Source: Cytophagaceae bacterium (GTDB lineage: Bacteria > Bacteroidota > Bacteroidia > Flavobacteriales > Flavobacteriaceae). From it: DNA of 64,000 bases. Location: assembly GCA_002710685.1 (NCBI GenBank), contig PALD01000066.1, positions 62,001-126,000 of the forward strand. Reading direction: 5' to 3'. The number at the start of each line of letters is the position of its first letter. Position 1 is the first letter of the stretch. The notes below the pieces were generated by a model. The model was not told the DNA's origin. It worked only from the letters and a program-made list of their open reading frames with translations, and ran no database searches. Below are positions 1-8,913 of the stretch, piece after piece. The position numbers were made by a program, and so were the translations under genes.

Positions 1-2558
1 TCAAGACCATCCAGGATGCTGGTGGTACCTTGAACGGTGGTACATGGCAAGACGGTACGATCTACTATGAAGTTGTGCCAAACAATGCCCTTGAAACCGT
101 GCTGTGGATGGAGAGTGACCGCATGGGTTATTTTATCAATACCGTTACAGAACCTGCTTTTGTAAATCAACAGGAAGTGGTACAAAATGAAAAACGTCAA
201 CGTGTGGATAACAATCCCTATGGCCATACGGGTTATGTGATCGACAAGAACATCTATCCTGAGGGGCATCCATACAACTGGCAGGTCATAGGTGAGCTTG
301 AAGACCTTCAAAGTGCAACCGTGGCTGATGTAAAGGAGTTCTATAACAACTTTTATGGTCCTAACAATGCTACCTTGGTCATTGCTGGTGATTTTGATGA
401 ATCACAGGTCAAGGACCTTGTGGAGAAGTACTTTGGCGAGATCAAGAAGCACGGTGTCAATGAGCCCCTTAAGGCACAGACGGTAACCTTGGACGAGACC
501 AAGAGACTTTACCACGAAGATAATTTTGCAACAGCGCCACAGTTAAATATGGTGTGGCCCACGGTTGAACAATATTCTAAAGATGCCTATGCGCTTAATT
601 TCTTGTCAGAAATCCTTTCTAGCGGTAAAAAGGCCCCATTGTACAAGGTTCTTGTAAAGCAAAGGGATTTAACTTCCCGCACCAGTGCATGGAACAATTC
701 CGGACAGATTGCGGGTACCTTTAGGGTATCTATTACCGCAAATGACGGTGTTGACCTTGATAGTGTTGAAGTGGGCATCAAGGATGCTTTTAAACTTTTT
801 GAAGAAACTGGCGTGACTGACCGTGATATGGAACGTGTAAAGGCTGGTCTTGAAACTCAATTCTATCAAGGTATAAGCAGCGTGCTGGGCAAATCTTTTC
901 AACTGGCACAATATGATGTATTTACCGGTGATCCTGGCTTTATCAGCAAGGATATCGAGAATATCAAGGAAGTGACCAAGGAAGATGTGATGAGCGTGTA
1001 TGATAAGTATATCAAGGGCAAGCCCTATGTTTTGACCAGTTTTGTGCCAAAAGGTAAACTGGAACTCGCGGCTTCAGATTCAGAAAAGGCAAATGTGGTT
1101 GAAGAAGAAATTACTGAAAATGTGGAGAGTGAAGTTGCTGAAGCTGAAGTTGAAATTGAGAAGACCCCATCTAAGATTGATAGGAGCAAGGCCCCAGAAA
1201 TAGGTGAATCTCCATCCTTGAATATCCCAGAAAGCTGGACGTCAACACTAGACAACAAGATGGAGGTTTATGGCATTGAGCAAAAAGAGCTTCCGCTGGT
1301 AAACTTTAGTATGGTGATAGAAGGGGGGCACCTCCTTGACTCAAAAGAAAAAAATGGAATTGCAAACCTCATGACAGACATCATGATGGAAGGTACCGCC
1401 ACAAAAACCCCAGAGGAACTTGAGGAAGAAATAGAGTTACTGGGGGCAAGTATCAACATGTACACCACAAATGAGTCCATCATTGTGCAGGGCAGTACGC
1501 TTAAGCGAAATTTTGACAAGACCATGGCCCTGGTACAGGAAATCCTGCTGGAGCCCCGCTGGGACAAGGAAGAATTTGACAGGATCATCACAAGTACCGA
1601 GAACAGTATAAAACGGGATGATGCAAACCCTAACGTGATTGCAAACCGTGTATTTAACAAGACTTTGTATGGAGAAGATAATCCCATGGCAACGCCCACA
1701 AAGGGCACACTTGAGACCGTTGGTAAAATCACTATAGATGATCTAAGGGACTATTATGAGAAGAATTTCTCACCCTCGGTGACCAGGTTCCATGTGGTAG
1801 GTGATATTTCGGAGTCTGAAGCACTTGCCGGTCTTGATGGCCTGGAAGAGAACTGGGAGGCTAAAGAAGTAGAAATACCCACATTTGAGGTTTCAAATGA
1901 CCGTGATAAGGCCTCGCTTTACTTTGTTGATGTGCCTAATGCAAAACAATCTGTGATAAACATAGGGTATATCTCAATGCCCAGGACTGATCCAGATTTC
2001 TATCCAGCAGAGGTAATGAACTATAAGTTGGGTGGTAGTTTCTCAGGAAATGTCAATCTTGTGCTTCGAGAAGAAAAAGGGTACACCTATGGGGCACGCT
2101 CTGGTTTTAGCGGGACAAAGATGCCAGGTACATTTAGTGCATCGTCAAGCGTGCGTACCAATACCACGGGAGAATCTGTGCAGATTTTTAAGGATGAGAT
2201 TGCAAAGTACAAACAGGGAATCTCTGAAGAAGACCTGGCCTTTACCAAGAATGCACTGATCAAGTCAAATGCACGCCGTTTTGAGACTAACTACTCCTTG
2301 CTGGGCATGCTTCAGGAGATGAGTGCCTATGACCTTGACCCCAAGTATATTGAGAAAGAGGAAGCTACCGTTAACAACATGACCCTAGAGCAGCATAAAG
2401 CATTGGCAAATAAATATTTGGATGAATCCAAAATGGCCTACCTCGTGGTGGGTGATGCCGCTACTCAGTTTCAGCAGTTTAAAGACATGGGCTTTGATGA
2501 AGTGAAACTTCTTGATAAAGAAGGTAACGAGATCAAACTTGAGGACGTGAAGATGTAA
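1..2558 (+). CDS. M16 family zinc metallopeptidase, 5' end outside window
   Basis: The reading frame is open back to base 3, so the gene starts upstream of the window. The visible ~850 residues hold the second half of one M16 domain and a complete second, inactive-type M16 domain (from about base 1210), joined by an acidic Glu/Val-rich linker near bases 1080-1200. The zinc HxxEH motif should lie just left of the edge. The third zinc-ligand Glu is probably in the VVQNEKRQR segment near base 180. Two-domain M16 proteins of Bacteroidota are usually exported processing peptidases, but the signal peptide cannot be seen here. A terminator follows the stop. Confidence 0.9.
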   Translation, partial: KTIQDAGGTLNGGTWQDGTIYYEVVPNNALETVLWMESDRMGYFINTVTEPAFVNQQEVVQNEKRQRVDNNPYGHTGYVIDKNIYPEGHPYNWQVIGELEDLQSATVADVKEFYNNFYGPNNATLVIAGDFDESQVKDLVEKYFGEIKKHGVNEPLKAQTVTLDETKRLYHEDNFATAPQLNMVWPTVEQYSKDAYALNFLSEILSSGKKAPLYKVLVKQRDLTSRTSAWNNSGQIAGTFRVSITANDGVDLDSVEVGIKDAFKLFEETGVTDRDMERVKAGLETQFYQGISSVLGKSFQLAQYDVFTGDPGFISKDIENIKEVTKEDVMSVYDKYIKGKPYVLTSFVPKGKLELAASDSEKANVVEEEITENVESEVAEAEVEIEKTPSKIDRSKAPEIGESPSLNIPESWTSTLDNKMEVYGIEQKELPLVNFSMVIEGGHLLDSKEKNGIANLMTDIMMEGTATKTPEELEEEIELLGASINMYTTNESIIVQGSTLKRNFDKTMALVQEILLEPRWDKEEFDRIITSTENSIKRDDANPNVIANRVFNKTLYGEDNPMATPTKGTLETVGKITIDDLRDYYEKNFSPSVTRFHVVGDISESEALAGLDGLEENWEAKEVEIPTFEVSNDRDKASLYFVDVPNAKQSVINIGYISMPRTDPDFYPAEVMNYKLGGSFSGNVNLVLREEKGYTYGARSGFSGTKMPGTFSASSSVRTNTTGESVQIFKDEIAKYKQGISEEDLAFTKNALIKSNARRFETNYSLLGMLQEMSAYDLDPKYIEKEEATVNNMTLEQHKALANKYLDESKMAYLVVGDAATQFQQFKDMGFDEVKLLDKEGNEIKLEDVKM

Positions 2559-2580
2559 TAACCACATCAAATAACTTTAA

Positions 2581-2606
2581 AGCCCTGCAATTGCGGGGCT
2601 TTTTTT
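2581..2606 (+). terminator. Rho-independent terminator after the M16 peptidase gene
   Basis: The stem runs AGCCCTGCAA/TTGCGGGGCT with one G-T pair and is followed directly by seven T residues. It lies 22 bases past the stop codon and separates the peptidase gene from the DUF2891-pxp operon. Confidence 0.85.
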
Positions 2607-2632
2607 ATATTTAGGTTCAACTTAATCACCCC

Positions 2633-3760
2633 ATGCAAAAAATCTACCTTTTAATACTTTTACTTTGTAGCCTTGTGGCATGCACCTCAAATCACAAACA
2701 GGTTGATTCAGAAAAACCAGGGGCAATGACCATAAAAGATACCGTACAATATACTACCCCACAACTCACGCTGCAGCAGGCAAACAACCTAGCTGAGATG
2801 CCACTGACCTGTGTAAATCAAGAGTATCCCAATAAATTGAGCCAGACTATCGGTAACGCAGGTGACCTCAAAGAGCCCTCTGTGCTTCATCCCGCATTTT
2901 ATGGTTGTTTTGACTGGCATAGCGCCGTCCACGGCCACTGGAGCATGGTCTACTTGCTCAAGACTTTTCCAGATTTGGCGAAAGCCGATACCTTAAAAAT
3001 CTATTTAAAAAATCACCTTACGGCAAAAAATATAGCGCAGGAAGTTGCCTATTTTCAAGGAGAACACAACAAATCCTATGAGAGGACCTATGGCTGGGCC
3101 TGGTTGCTCAAGATCGCCGAAGAACTGCACACCTGGGATGACCCCATGGCGCGCGAACTGGAGCAAAACCTAAAACCGCTCACTGATTTACTGGTAGAAA
3201 AGTATGAGGAATTCTTACCAAAACTCAATTATCCCATCCGGGTGGGGGAGCACCCCAATACGGCTTTTGGGATGTCATTTGCCTATGAATATGCAGAGAC
3301 GGTGCAGGATACTGTATTTCAACAACTTTTGGCTCAAAAGGCCAAAGACTTCTATTTACAAGATAAAGATTGCCCCATGAGTTGGGAGCCGGGCGGTTCA
3401 GACTTTTTGTCCCCCTGCCTTGAAGAACTGAACATGATGCGCCTGGTATTGCCCAAGGAGGAGTTCTTGACCTGGGCTGCTGAATTCTTGCCACAATTGC
3501 GGGACAAGCATTATGACCTTGCCGTGGGCGAGGTTTCAGACAGGACTGATGGTAAGCTCGTGCATCTGGATGGAGTTAATTTTAGCCGTGCCTGGAACCT
3601 TTATGCACTTGCCCGGCAATATCCCGAGTATGCCCATTTAAAAAATCAGGCAGATAAACACCTTGGCTATTCATTGCCCAATGTGGTGGGAGATGATTAC
3701 GAGGGTGGTCACTGGCTGGGCAGTTTCTCGCTATATGCATTAAAAACTGCGCATCAATAA
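2633..3760 (+). CDS. DUF2891 family lipoprotein
   Basis: 375 residues. The N-terminus is a lipoprotein signal (MQKIYLLILLLCSLVAC, lipobox LVAC, Cys17), so the mature protein should be membrane-anchored outside the cytoplasm. The body matches my memory of DUF2891: an HPAFYGCFDWHSAVHGHW block near residue 85, plus repeated Trp/His-rich helical segments. The function of this family is not established. The stop codon overlaps the ATG of the Nramp-like gene by one base (TAATG), so the two are probably translationally coupled. Its place at the head of the pxp operon hints at a role in pyroglutamate or peptide use, which is inference only. Confidence 0.85.
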   Translation: MQKIYLLILLLCSLVACTSNHKQVDSEKPGAMTIKDTVQYTTPQLTLQQANNLAEMPLTCVNQEYPNKLSQTIGNAGDLKEPSVLHPAFYGCFDWHSAVHGHWSMVYLLKTFPDLAKADTLKIYLKNHLTAKNIAQEVAYFQGEHNKSYERTYGWAWLLKIAEELHTWDDPMARELEQNLKPLTDLLVEKYEEFLPKLNYPIRVGEHPNTAFGMSFAYEYAETVQDTVFQQLLAQKAKDFYLQDKDCPMSWEPGGSDFLSPCLEELNMMRLVLPKEEFLTWAAEFLPQLRDKHYDLAVGEVSDRTDGKLVHLDGVNFSRAWNLYALARQYPEYAHLKNQADKHLGYSLPNVVGDDYEGGHWLGSFSLYALKTAHQ

Positions 3761-4908
3761 TGCGCAATCCATTAAAAAACATCGGTCCCGGGGCATTGAT
3801 AGCCGCCGCATTCATAGGCCCTGGCACGGTAACGGTGTGCACCCTGGCAGGGGTTCAGTTTGGGTATGGATTGCTTTGGGCATTGACCCTATCAATTATC
3901 GCGACCATCGTTTTGCAAGAAACCGCTGCAAGAATAGGTCTTGTAACTGGCAAGGGATTATCTCAGGTTTTACGGGATTCATTTAAAAACCGGTTTATAA
4001 AGGGCTTTATTTTACTTCTTGTGCTTGCCGCCATTGTAGTGGGCAACGCAGCTTATGAAGCCGGTAACCTCAGCGGTGCTATCCTGGGATTGCAGGTCTT
4101 TCATGATGGGCAGGTCGCATGCGGCGGTTTTGTTTTCAATGGGTGGAGCCTTTTGATAGGTGTTTTGGCATTTTTTGCCCTGTTCATGGGTAATTACAGG
4201 TTTTTAGAAAAACTCTTTTTAGCACTTATCATCCTGATGAGCATATCTTTTATAATCACTGCCATCATCACGGGGCCAGATGTTGTTGAGATAATAAAAG
4301 GAGCCTTGATACCCAGCATACCCACTGGTGGTATCCTTACTGTCATGGCTTTGATAGGCACCACTGTCGTGCCCTACAATCTGTTTTTGCATGCCGCGCT
4401 GGTAAATCAAAAATGGAAAGGGAAGCAGGATTTGGCTTCCGCCAAAATAGATACCATTGTAGCTGTCGTGTTGGGGGGTATCGTATCCATGTGCATTATT
4501 GTCGCGGCCGTGGCAATTCAAAATGGGCACATAAACGGCGTGGCCGAAATGGCGCAAGGCCTGGAACCACTTTATGGCCCGCTGGCCAAATATTGCATGG
4601 CGATGGGTATGTTTGCTGCGGGGCTTACCTCTTCAATTACCGCTCCACTTGCGGCCGCTTATGTTGCCCAGGGTTGCCTGGGATGGGATGATGATTTAAA
4701 AAACTGGAAGTTCAGGAGCGTGTGGTTTTTTATCTTAGTTATAGGGGTGGTTTTTTCAAGTTTGGGTTTTAGGTCCATCGAGGTCATCAAGTTTGCCCAG
4801 GTCGCAAATGGACTTTTACTGCCCATTATTGCCGGCATCTTAATTTGGCTGGCCAATAAAAAATCAATATTAAAAACAAAACTAATTCGCTGTTTAATAA
4901 TATATTAA
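3760..4908 (+). CDS. Nramp-like transporter with atypical metal site; 3' end frameshifted
   Basis: 382 residues as read, an 11-TM-like hydrophobic protein of the Nramp fold. TM1 carries GPGT (residues 20-23) where true Nramps have DPGN. TM6 carries VVPYN (203-207) where they have MPHN. All three side chains known to bind transition metals are therefore replaced (Asp to Gly20, Asn to Thr23, Met to Val204). It sits directly before pxpABC, overlapping it in the restored frame. The last residues (after about 374) look out of frame: a -1 shift at the A-run 4878-4881 gives 29 more residues forming a hydrophobic last helix, ending at 4973 with an ATGA overlap onto pxpA. It may be a small-molecule or non-iron carrier rather than a Mn/Fe importer. 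Confidence 0.8.
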   Translation: MRNPLKNIGPGALIAAAFIGPGTVTVCTLAGVQFGYGLLWALTLSIIATIVLQETAARIGLVTGKGLSQVLRDSFKNRFIKGFILLLVLAAIVVGNAAYEAGNLSGAILGLQVFHDGQVACGGFVFNGWSLLIGVLAFFALFMGNYRFLEKLFLALIILMSISFIITAIITGPDVVEIIKGALIPSIPTGGILTVMALIGTTVVPYNLFLHAALVNQKWKGKQDLASAKIDTIVAVVLGGIVSMCIIVAAVAIQNGHINGVAEMAQGLEPLYGPLAKYCMAMGMFAAGLTSSITAPLAAAYVAQGCLGWDDDLKNWKFRSVWFFILVIGVVFSSLGFRSIEVIKFAQVANGLLLPIIAGILIWLANKKSILKTKLIRCLIIY

Positions 4909-4969
4909 GTATCATCATCTTATTAATTACTATAAGCCTTGGGATACTTGGGATTTCAAAAGGCTTTGC

Positions 4970-5701
4970 ATGATAAAACAAATTGACATCAATTGTGACC
5001 TGGGTGAGGGTGTGGGCAATGAAGCTGCGATCATGCCCTTTATAAGCTCATGCAATATTGCCTGCGGTGGGCATGCTGGAGATGCGCAAAGTGTCATGGA
5101 GGTGGTTGCGCTGGCAAAGGCAAATGGGTTAAAAGTGGGTGCTCATCCATCATTTCCAGACAAGGTGAACTTTGGGCGAAAGCCCATGATGCTCAGTGCT
5201 GATGATTTGGGCACGAGCCTACGTAAACAAATACTGCTCGTGCTTGAGGTTTGCGCCCGTGAAAACATCAAGATGAACCATGTAAAGCCCCATGGCGCGC
5301 TGTACAACCTGTGTGCGGTTGATGAATCCCTTGCCGGTGTGGTTGTTGATGTCTTACTGAGCACCTGCCCTAAAGTGGTGCTTTTTGCACCTTATGGTTC
5401 CGCTATTACGAAAATTGCACATGGAAAGGTCAAGATGTACTATGAAGCATTTGCTGACCGCAACTACAACACAGACCTTACCCTGGTTTCCCGGTCTCAA
5501 AAAGATGCCATGATTACTGAAGAAAAGGATATTTTCAACCATGTTTTAATGATGGTGGCGGGGAAGATACGGGTGAAATCAGGGGAGGAAATTGAAACAA
5601 AAGTAGATACAATCTGTATACACGGAGATAACCCAAAAGCAGTATCTATAGCAAGATACCTTTACAGTAACCTTATGGCACGCAACATCAAAATAAAGTA
5701 A
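4970..5701 (+). CDS. pxpA: 5-oxoprolinase subunit A (LamB/YcsF family)
   Basis: 243 residues, usual length for the family. The N-terminal DINCDLGEGVGNE and NIACGGHAGD motifs and KVGAHPSFPD are the LamB/YcsF signatures. With PxpB and PxpC it forms the ATP-dependent prokaryotic 5-oxoprolinase, which opens pyroglutamate to glutamate in the cytoplasm. The ATG overlaps the TGA of the frame-restored upstream transporter (ATGA), which supports that reading of the transporter. pxpB follows after five bases. Confidence 0.93.
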   Translation: MIKQIDINCDLGEGVGNEAAIMPFISSCNIACGGHAGDAQSVMEVVALAKANGLKVGAHPSFPDKVNFGRKPMMLSADDLGTSLRKQILLVLEVCARENIKMNHVKPHGALYNLCAVDESLAGVVVDVLLSTCPKVVLFAPYGSAITKIAHGKVKMYYEAFADRNYNTDLTLVSRSQKDAMITEEKDIFNHVLMMVAGKIRVKSGEEIETKVDTICIHGDNPKAVSIARYLYSNLMARNIKIK

Positions 5702-5706
5702 AAACA

Positions 5707-6438
5707 TTGAGTCCTAAAACTCCAAAAATAGCACTACTGGGTGAACAGGGAATCCTGTTGCAATGGGAGCTTGAATTTAAAGAAAAAGATATCCGCTGGC
5801 TTCTTGCTGTAAAGCGCTTTATTGAAAATAATATACTTAAAGAAAATATTGAGGTAATAAATGCATATAACTCATTATTAATTAAATGCAATACTTCAAT
5901 AGAGATTGTTTATAACGTTTTTGAGCAACTGGAAGCCGTAGATTTTGAATCCATTATCCCCTTTGAAAACAATACGGTCATCTATGAAATACCTGTGTGC
6001 TACGATGATTTTTTTGCGCTCGATTTACAAGATATGAGTGAGCATAAAAACATGTCTAAACAGCAAATTGTCAATCTACATTGTACTCCTGTCTACACGG
6101 TATGCTTTATGGGCTTCCTGCCAGGTTTTGCCTACCTGATGGGAATGGATGCTTCACTGGTCTTTTCGCGCAAGCGCACCCCCAGGAAAAGTATTGAAAA
6201 AGGAGCTGTGGGCATTGCGGGCTATCAAACGGGTATCTACCCTAATGCGAGCCCTGGAGGTTGGCAGATCATAGGGAACTGCCCTGTACGGATGTTTGAT
6301 CCCAAAAAGAAACAACCTTGTATCTTGGCAGCTGGTGATCAACTCAAATTTAAACCGATAACAAAAAATGAACATAAGGAGATAAAACTGATGAGTGAAA
6401 AGGGGAGGTATCAACTTCAAACAATTGATAATGGGTGA
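5707..6438 (+). CDS. pxpB: 5-oxoprolinase subunit B (KipI/allophanate hydrolase subunit 1 family)
   Basis: 243 residues, read from a TTG start five bases after the pxpA stop, because no ATG lies near the conserved N-terminal GEQGILLQW. The family signature is clear: CFMGFLPGFAYL, then RKRTPRKSIEKGAVGIAG and SPGGWQIIG. It partners PxpC in the carboxyltransferase-like half of the 5-oxoprolinase complex. The stop lies eight bases inside the preferred pxpC start, typical of coupled translation. Confidence 0.92.
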   Translation: MSPKTPKIALLGEQGILLQWELEFKEKDIRWLLAVKRFIENNILKENIEVINAYNSLLIKCNTSIEIVYNVFEQLEAVDFESIIPFENNTVIYEIPVCYDDFFALDLQDMSEHKNMSKQQIVNLHCTPVYTVCFMGFLPGFAYLMGMDASLVFSRKRTPRKSIEKGAVGIAGYQTGIYPNASPGGWQIIGNCPVRMFDPKKKQPCILAAGDQLKFKPITKNEHKEIKLMSEKGRYQLQTIDNG

Positions 6439-7297
6439 AGTTGAAGTAATACAACCGGGGTTTTATACCACCGTTCAAGATATGGGAAGGTATGGGGCTG
6501 CCTGTTATGGTGTGCCGCAAAGCGGCGTTATGGATGAATTTTCGGCAAAGAAGGCCAACCTGATCTTAAACAATGACCGGAATGCGGCGGTACTTGAGAT
6601 TACCATGACGGGACCACATTTAAGGTTTCATGGCGATACGCAGCTTTGTATTACCGGTGCCAGGTTTTCCATTAAACACAATGAGATGCTGATACAGCCC
6701 TACGAACTGATTGATGTAAAAAAAGGAGATGAAATACGGTTCTTGAACCTAGAAAAAGGGTTTAGGGCCTATTTGGCCATCCAGGGGGGATTTATCAATG
6801 AAGAGATTATGGGTAGCCGCAGTCAATATCTTGCCATTACGGAGGCGAGTCGTTTAAGGAAAGGGGACAAGATCACCTTTGCGGAAATAGAGGGATTGCA
6901 CAGCAGGACACGGTCAAGGATAAGTAAGGAAGATTCATGGTTGTTCATGGACAGGGTAGAGGCATACCCTGGACCAGAATATGATGGGCTTACCACAGGA
7001 CAAAGGGATTTCTTGATAAACAATCCATTTGAACTCCTGGCCACTTCAAACCGAATGGCCATCAACTTTAAACATAAGGTCAAAGGTGGTGTGGAAGATA
7101 TCAGGACTTCCCCAGTACTTCCAGGTACCGTACAGTTGACACCCGCGGGCGATATGATCGTATTGATGAAGGATTGTCAGGTTACCGGTGGTTATGGGCG
7201 GATATTGCAGGTATCTAAAGAGGGAATGATTGTCCTGGCACAAAAAAGACCGGGGGAATCAGTTCTTTTTACCGTTGCCCACACCATGATCCATTAG
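6431..7297 (+). CDS. pxpC: 5-oxoprolinase subunit C (biotin-dependent carboxylase-like)
   Basis: 288 residues from the ATG at 6431. An upstream GTG at 6395 would add 12 residues inside pxpB and is less likely. The N-terminal IQPGFYTTVQDMGRYG and VPQSGVMDEFSAKKAN blocks identify the allophanate hydrolase subunit 2/KipA/PxpC family. It completes the pyroglutamate-hydrolysing complex. Its last 39 bases overlap, tail to tail, the end of the minus-strand 93-aa gene that closes the injection-system operon, so no terminator space exists between the two operons. Confidence 0.92.
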   Translation: MGEVEVIQPGFYTTVQDMGRYGAACYGVPQSGVMDEFSAKKANLILNNDRNAAVLEITMTGPHLRFHGDTQLCITGARFSIKHNEMLIQPYELIDVKKGDEIRFLNLEKGFRAYLAIQGGFINEEIMGSRSQYLAITEASRLRKGDKITFAEIEGLHSRTRSRISKEDSWLFMDRVEAYPGPEYDGLTTGQRDFLINNPFELLATSNRMAINFKHKVKGGVEDIRTSPVLPGTVQLTPAGDMIVLMKDCQVTGGYGRILQVSKEGMIVLAQKRPGESVLFTVAHTMIH

Positions 7298-7519
7298 ATA
7301 CTGGCTAAAAAGCTCAATGGCATCTCCCGTATCTATTTTTTTCTCCACATTCTCCACATACTCCCGGGTATAAAAATCATATTTAAGGCGGTCCCAGATA
7401 TCATGAATCTGGTCAGGATACTTATTGTGGTCAATTTCTCCTATCAGCCCTCTTTCTTGCGCAATACGGAACAAAAGGCCAATAGTCTTCTTAATATCTT
7501 CAAGTTCTTTATGGTACAT
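7259..7519 (-). CDS. Unknown small helical protein ending the eCIS operon
   Basis: 86 residues from the ATG at 7519; a TTG at 7540 would give 93. I do not recognise the family. It is charged and predicted helical, with an N-terminal KKTIGLLFRIAQERGLIGEID segment and a Tyr/Asp-rich middle. It follows the AAA+ ATPase gene after a short gap on the same strand, and its 3' end runs 39 bases into pxpC from the opposite side. It could be an eCIS accessory protein or simply a co-transcribed gene. Confidence 0.6.
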   Translation of the reverse strand: MYHKELEDIKKTIGLLFRIAQERGLIGEIDHNKYPDQIHDIWDRLKYDFYTREYVENVEKKIDTGDAIELFSQYLMDHGVGNGKKN

Positions 7520-7581
7520 ACAATGTTGATTTGGGGTCAACAGATAATATACGAAATTTTTGAATATTTGGTTTTTGTCAA

Positions 7582-8913
7582 CTAGAACATTTTTTCCTCT
7601 TTCTTATATTCTCTTTTAATACCGGCAATCAAGGTGGTCTCATCGATGACATCACTCTTTTTCTTGAGAGAAAGTAAACAGCAATAATGCATGATATTGA
7701 GTATGTTTGCCCCAGTTATGTCATAGTTTTTTGCAATTGATTTAATATCGATTTGCTTATGGTATGTAAAACCCTTGGGCAGGTTTGTCTCCCATAGTGC
7801 AATACGCTCTTTGTATGTGGGGTTCCTAAACTCTATAATGGCCTGAAACCTCCTTGTAAAAGCAGCATCAATATTGTTTTTAAAATTTGAGGCGAGGATG
7901 ATGAGCCCAGGGTGTGATTCTAGTCTTTGCAGCAGGTAAGAAACCTCTTGATTTGCATACTTGTCATGCGCATCGCGTACGTTTGTACGCTTACCAAAAA
8001 TGGAATCAGCTTCATCAAAGAACAATATCCAGTCCTTATCCTTTGCCTTGTCAAACAGGTTGGATAGGTTCTTTTCGGTTTCACCTATGTATTTTGACAC
8101 GACCACAGAGAGGTCAACGCGGTAAACATCTTTACCTGTATACTTGCCCAGTAGGCTTGCGGTAAGTGTTTTGCCCGTTCCTGGAGGACCATGGAACAGT
8201 GCTCTGTAACCAGGTTTAAACTTTTCTTTTTTGTCATACTCCCGCCGCAGGATTTGTTCATATTGCAGCCAGGTCTCGATTTCCTGGATTTCTTCGATGG
8301 TTTCTTCGGCCAGTATCAAGTCTTTCCACTCAAGTTTTGTCTCCAGTTTTTGCGCGGGAAAATCAATACTCAACTTGGGATCTGGTATGGTCCCGGTAAG
8401 AAAATAGTGGGCATAATCTGGAGCAAGTGTCAACTTGCCACTGGTAAAGGGTTCGCCTTTAGGCGAAAGGTCCAACGATAGGACATGGTTTTGTATCAAG
8501 GTGCCGTTTTCTCCCAGAAACGGCAGGGCTTGCATGCGCTGGCTGGTCACGGTCCCCCCCAGCAGGAAAAGGACCGTTTCTCCTGTGGGTAGGATGCCGC
8601 GGTGGTTAGAACCCTTGATGCCGCCCATTTCCGGCAATTCGCCACCCCGCGGGAATTCATGTGCCACGGTCTCGGTTATGAGTTCTGGTTTGAGAAAGGG
8701 GGCAAGTGCCAGGAGGAGAATGATTGTTTCTTCGGTGGTGAGGGCATGTTGTTTTACGCTTTTGGCGAAAGCCATATCACCTATTTTTGAGAGGTCACAA
8801 AGGGGGATTTCATTTACTGAGGCCTGCATATTCTGCAACCTCCAGCTCAAGACGTTGCCCAGGTAGTCCATGGCATAATCCAGGCCATTGTTGAATTGTG
8901 ATTGCTTGCTCAT
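7582..8913 (-). CDS. eCIS AAA+ ATPase (Afp15/Pvc15-like)
   Basis: 443 residues. The C-terminal half is a classic AAA+ domain with Walker A GPPGTGKT (242-249), Walker B ILFFDEAD (296-303) and a sensor/arginine-finger stretch (AAFTRRFQ). The N-terminal ~200 residues resemble the non-catalytic part of the ATPases found in contractile injection loci. In Afp and PVC systems this ATPase is needed for assembly or stability, by still unclear means. The start overlaps the muramidase stop (ATGA). Confidence 0.9.
   Translation of the reverse strand: MSKQSQFNNGLDYAMDYLGNVLSWRLQNMQASVNEIPLCDLSKIGDMAFAKSVKQHALTTEETIILLLALAPFLKPELITETVAHEFPRGGELPEMGGIKGSNHRGILPTGETVLFLLGGTVTSQRMQALPFLGENGTLIQNHVLSLDLSPKGEPFTSGKLTLAPDYAHYFLTGTIPDPKLSIDFPAQKLETKLEWKDLILAEETIEEIQEIETWLQYEQILRREYDKKEKFKPGYRALFHGPPGTGKTLTASLLGKYTGKDVYRVDLSVVVSKYIGETEKNLSNLFDKAKDKDWILFFDEADSIFGKRTNVRDAHDKYANQEVSYLLQRLESHPGLIILASNFKNNIDAAFTRRFQAIIEFRNPTYKERIALWETNLPKGFTYHKQIDIKSIAKNYDITGANILNIMHYCCLLSLKKKSDVIDETTLIAGIKREYKKEEKMF

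Noticed and set aside
5688-5891. Minus-strand frame over the pxpA-pxpB junction
   Set aside because: Overlaps two solid genes and encodes low-complexity Ser/Phe-rich sequence.
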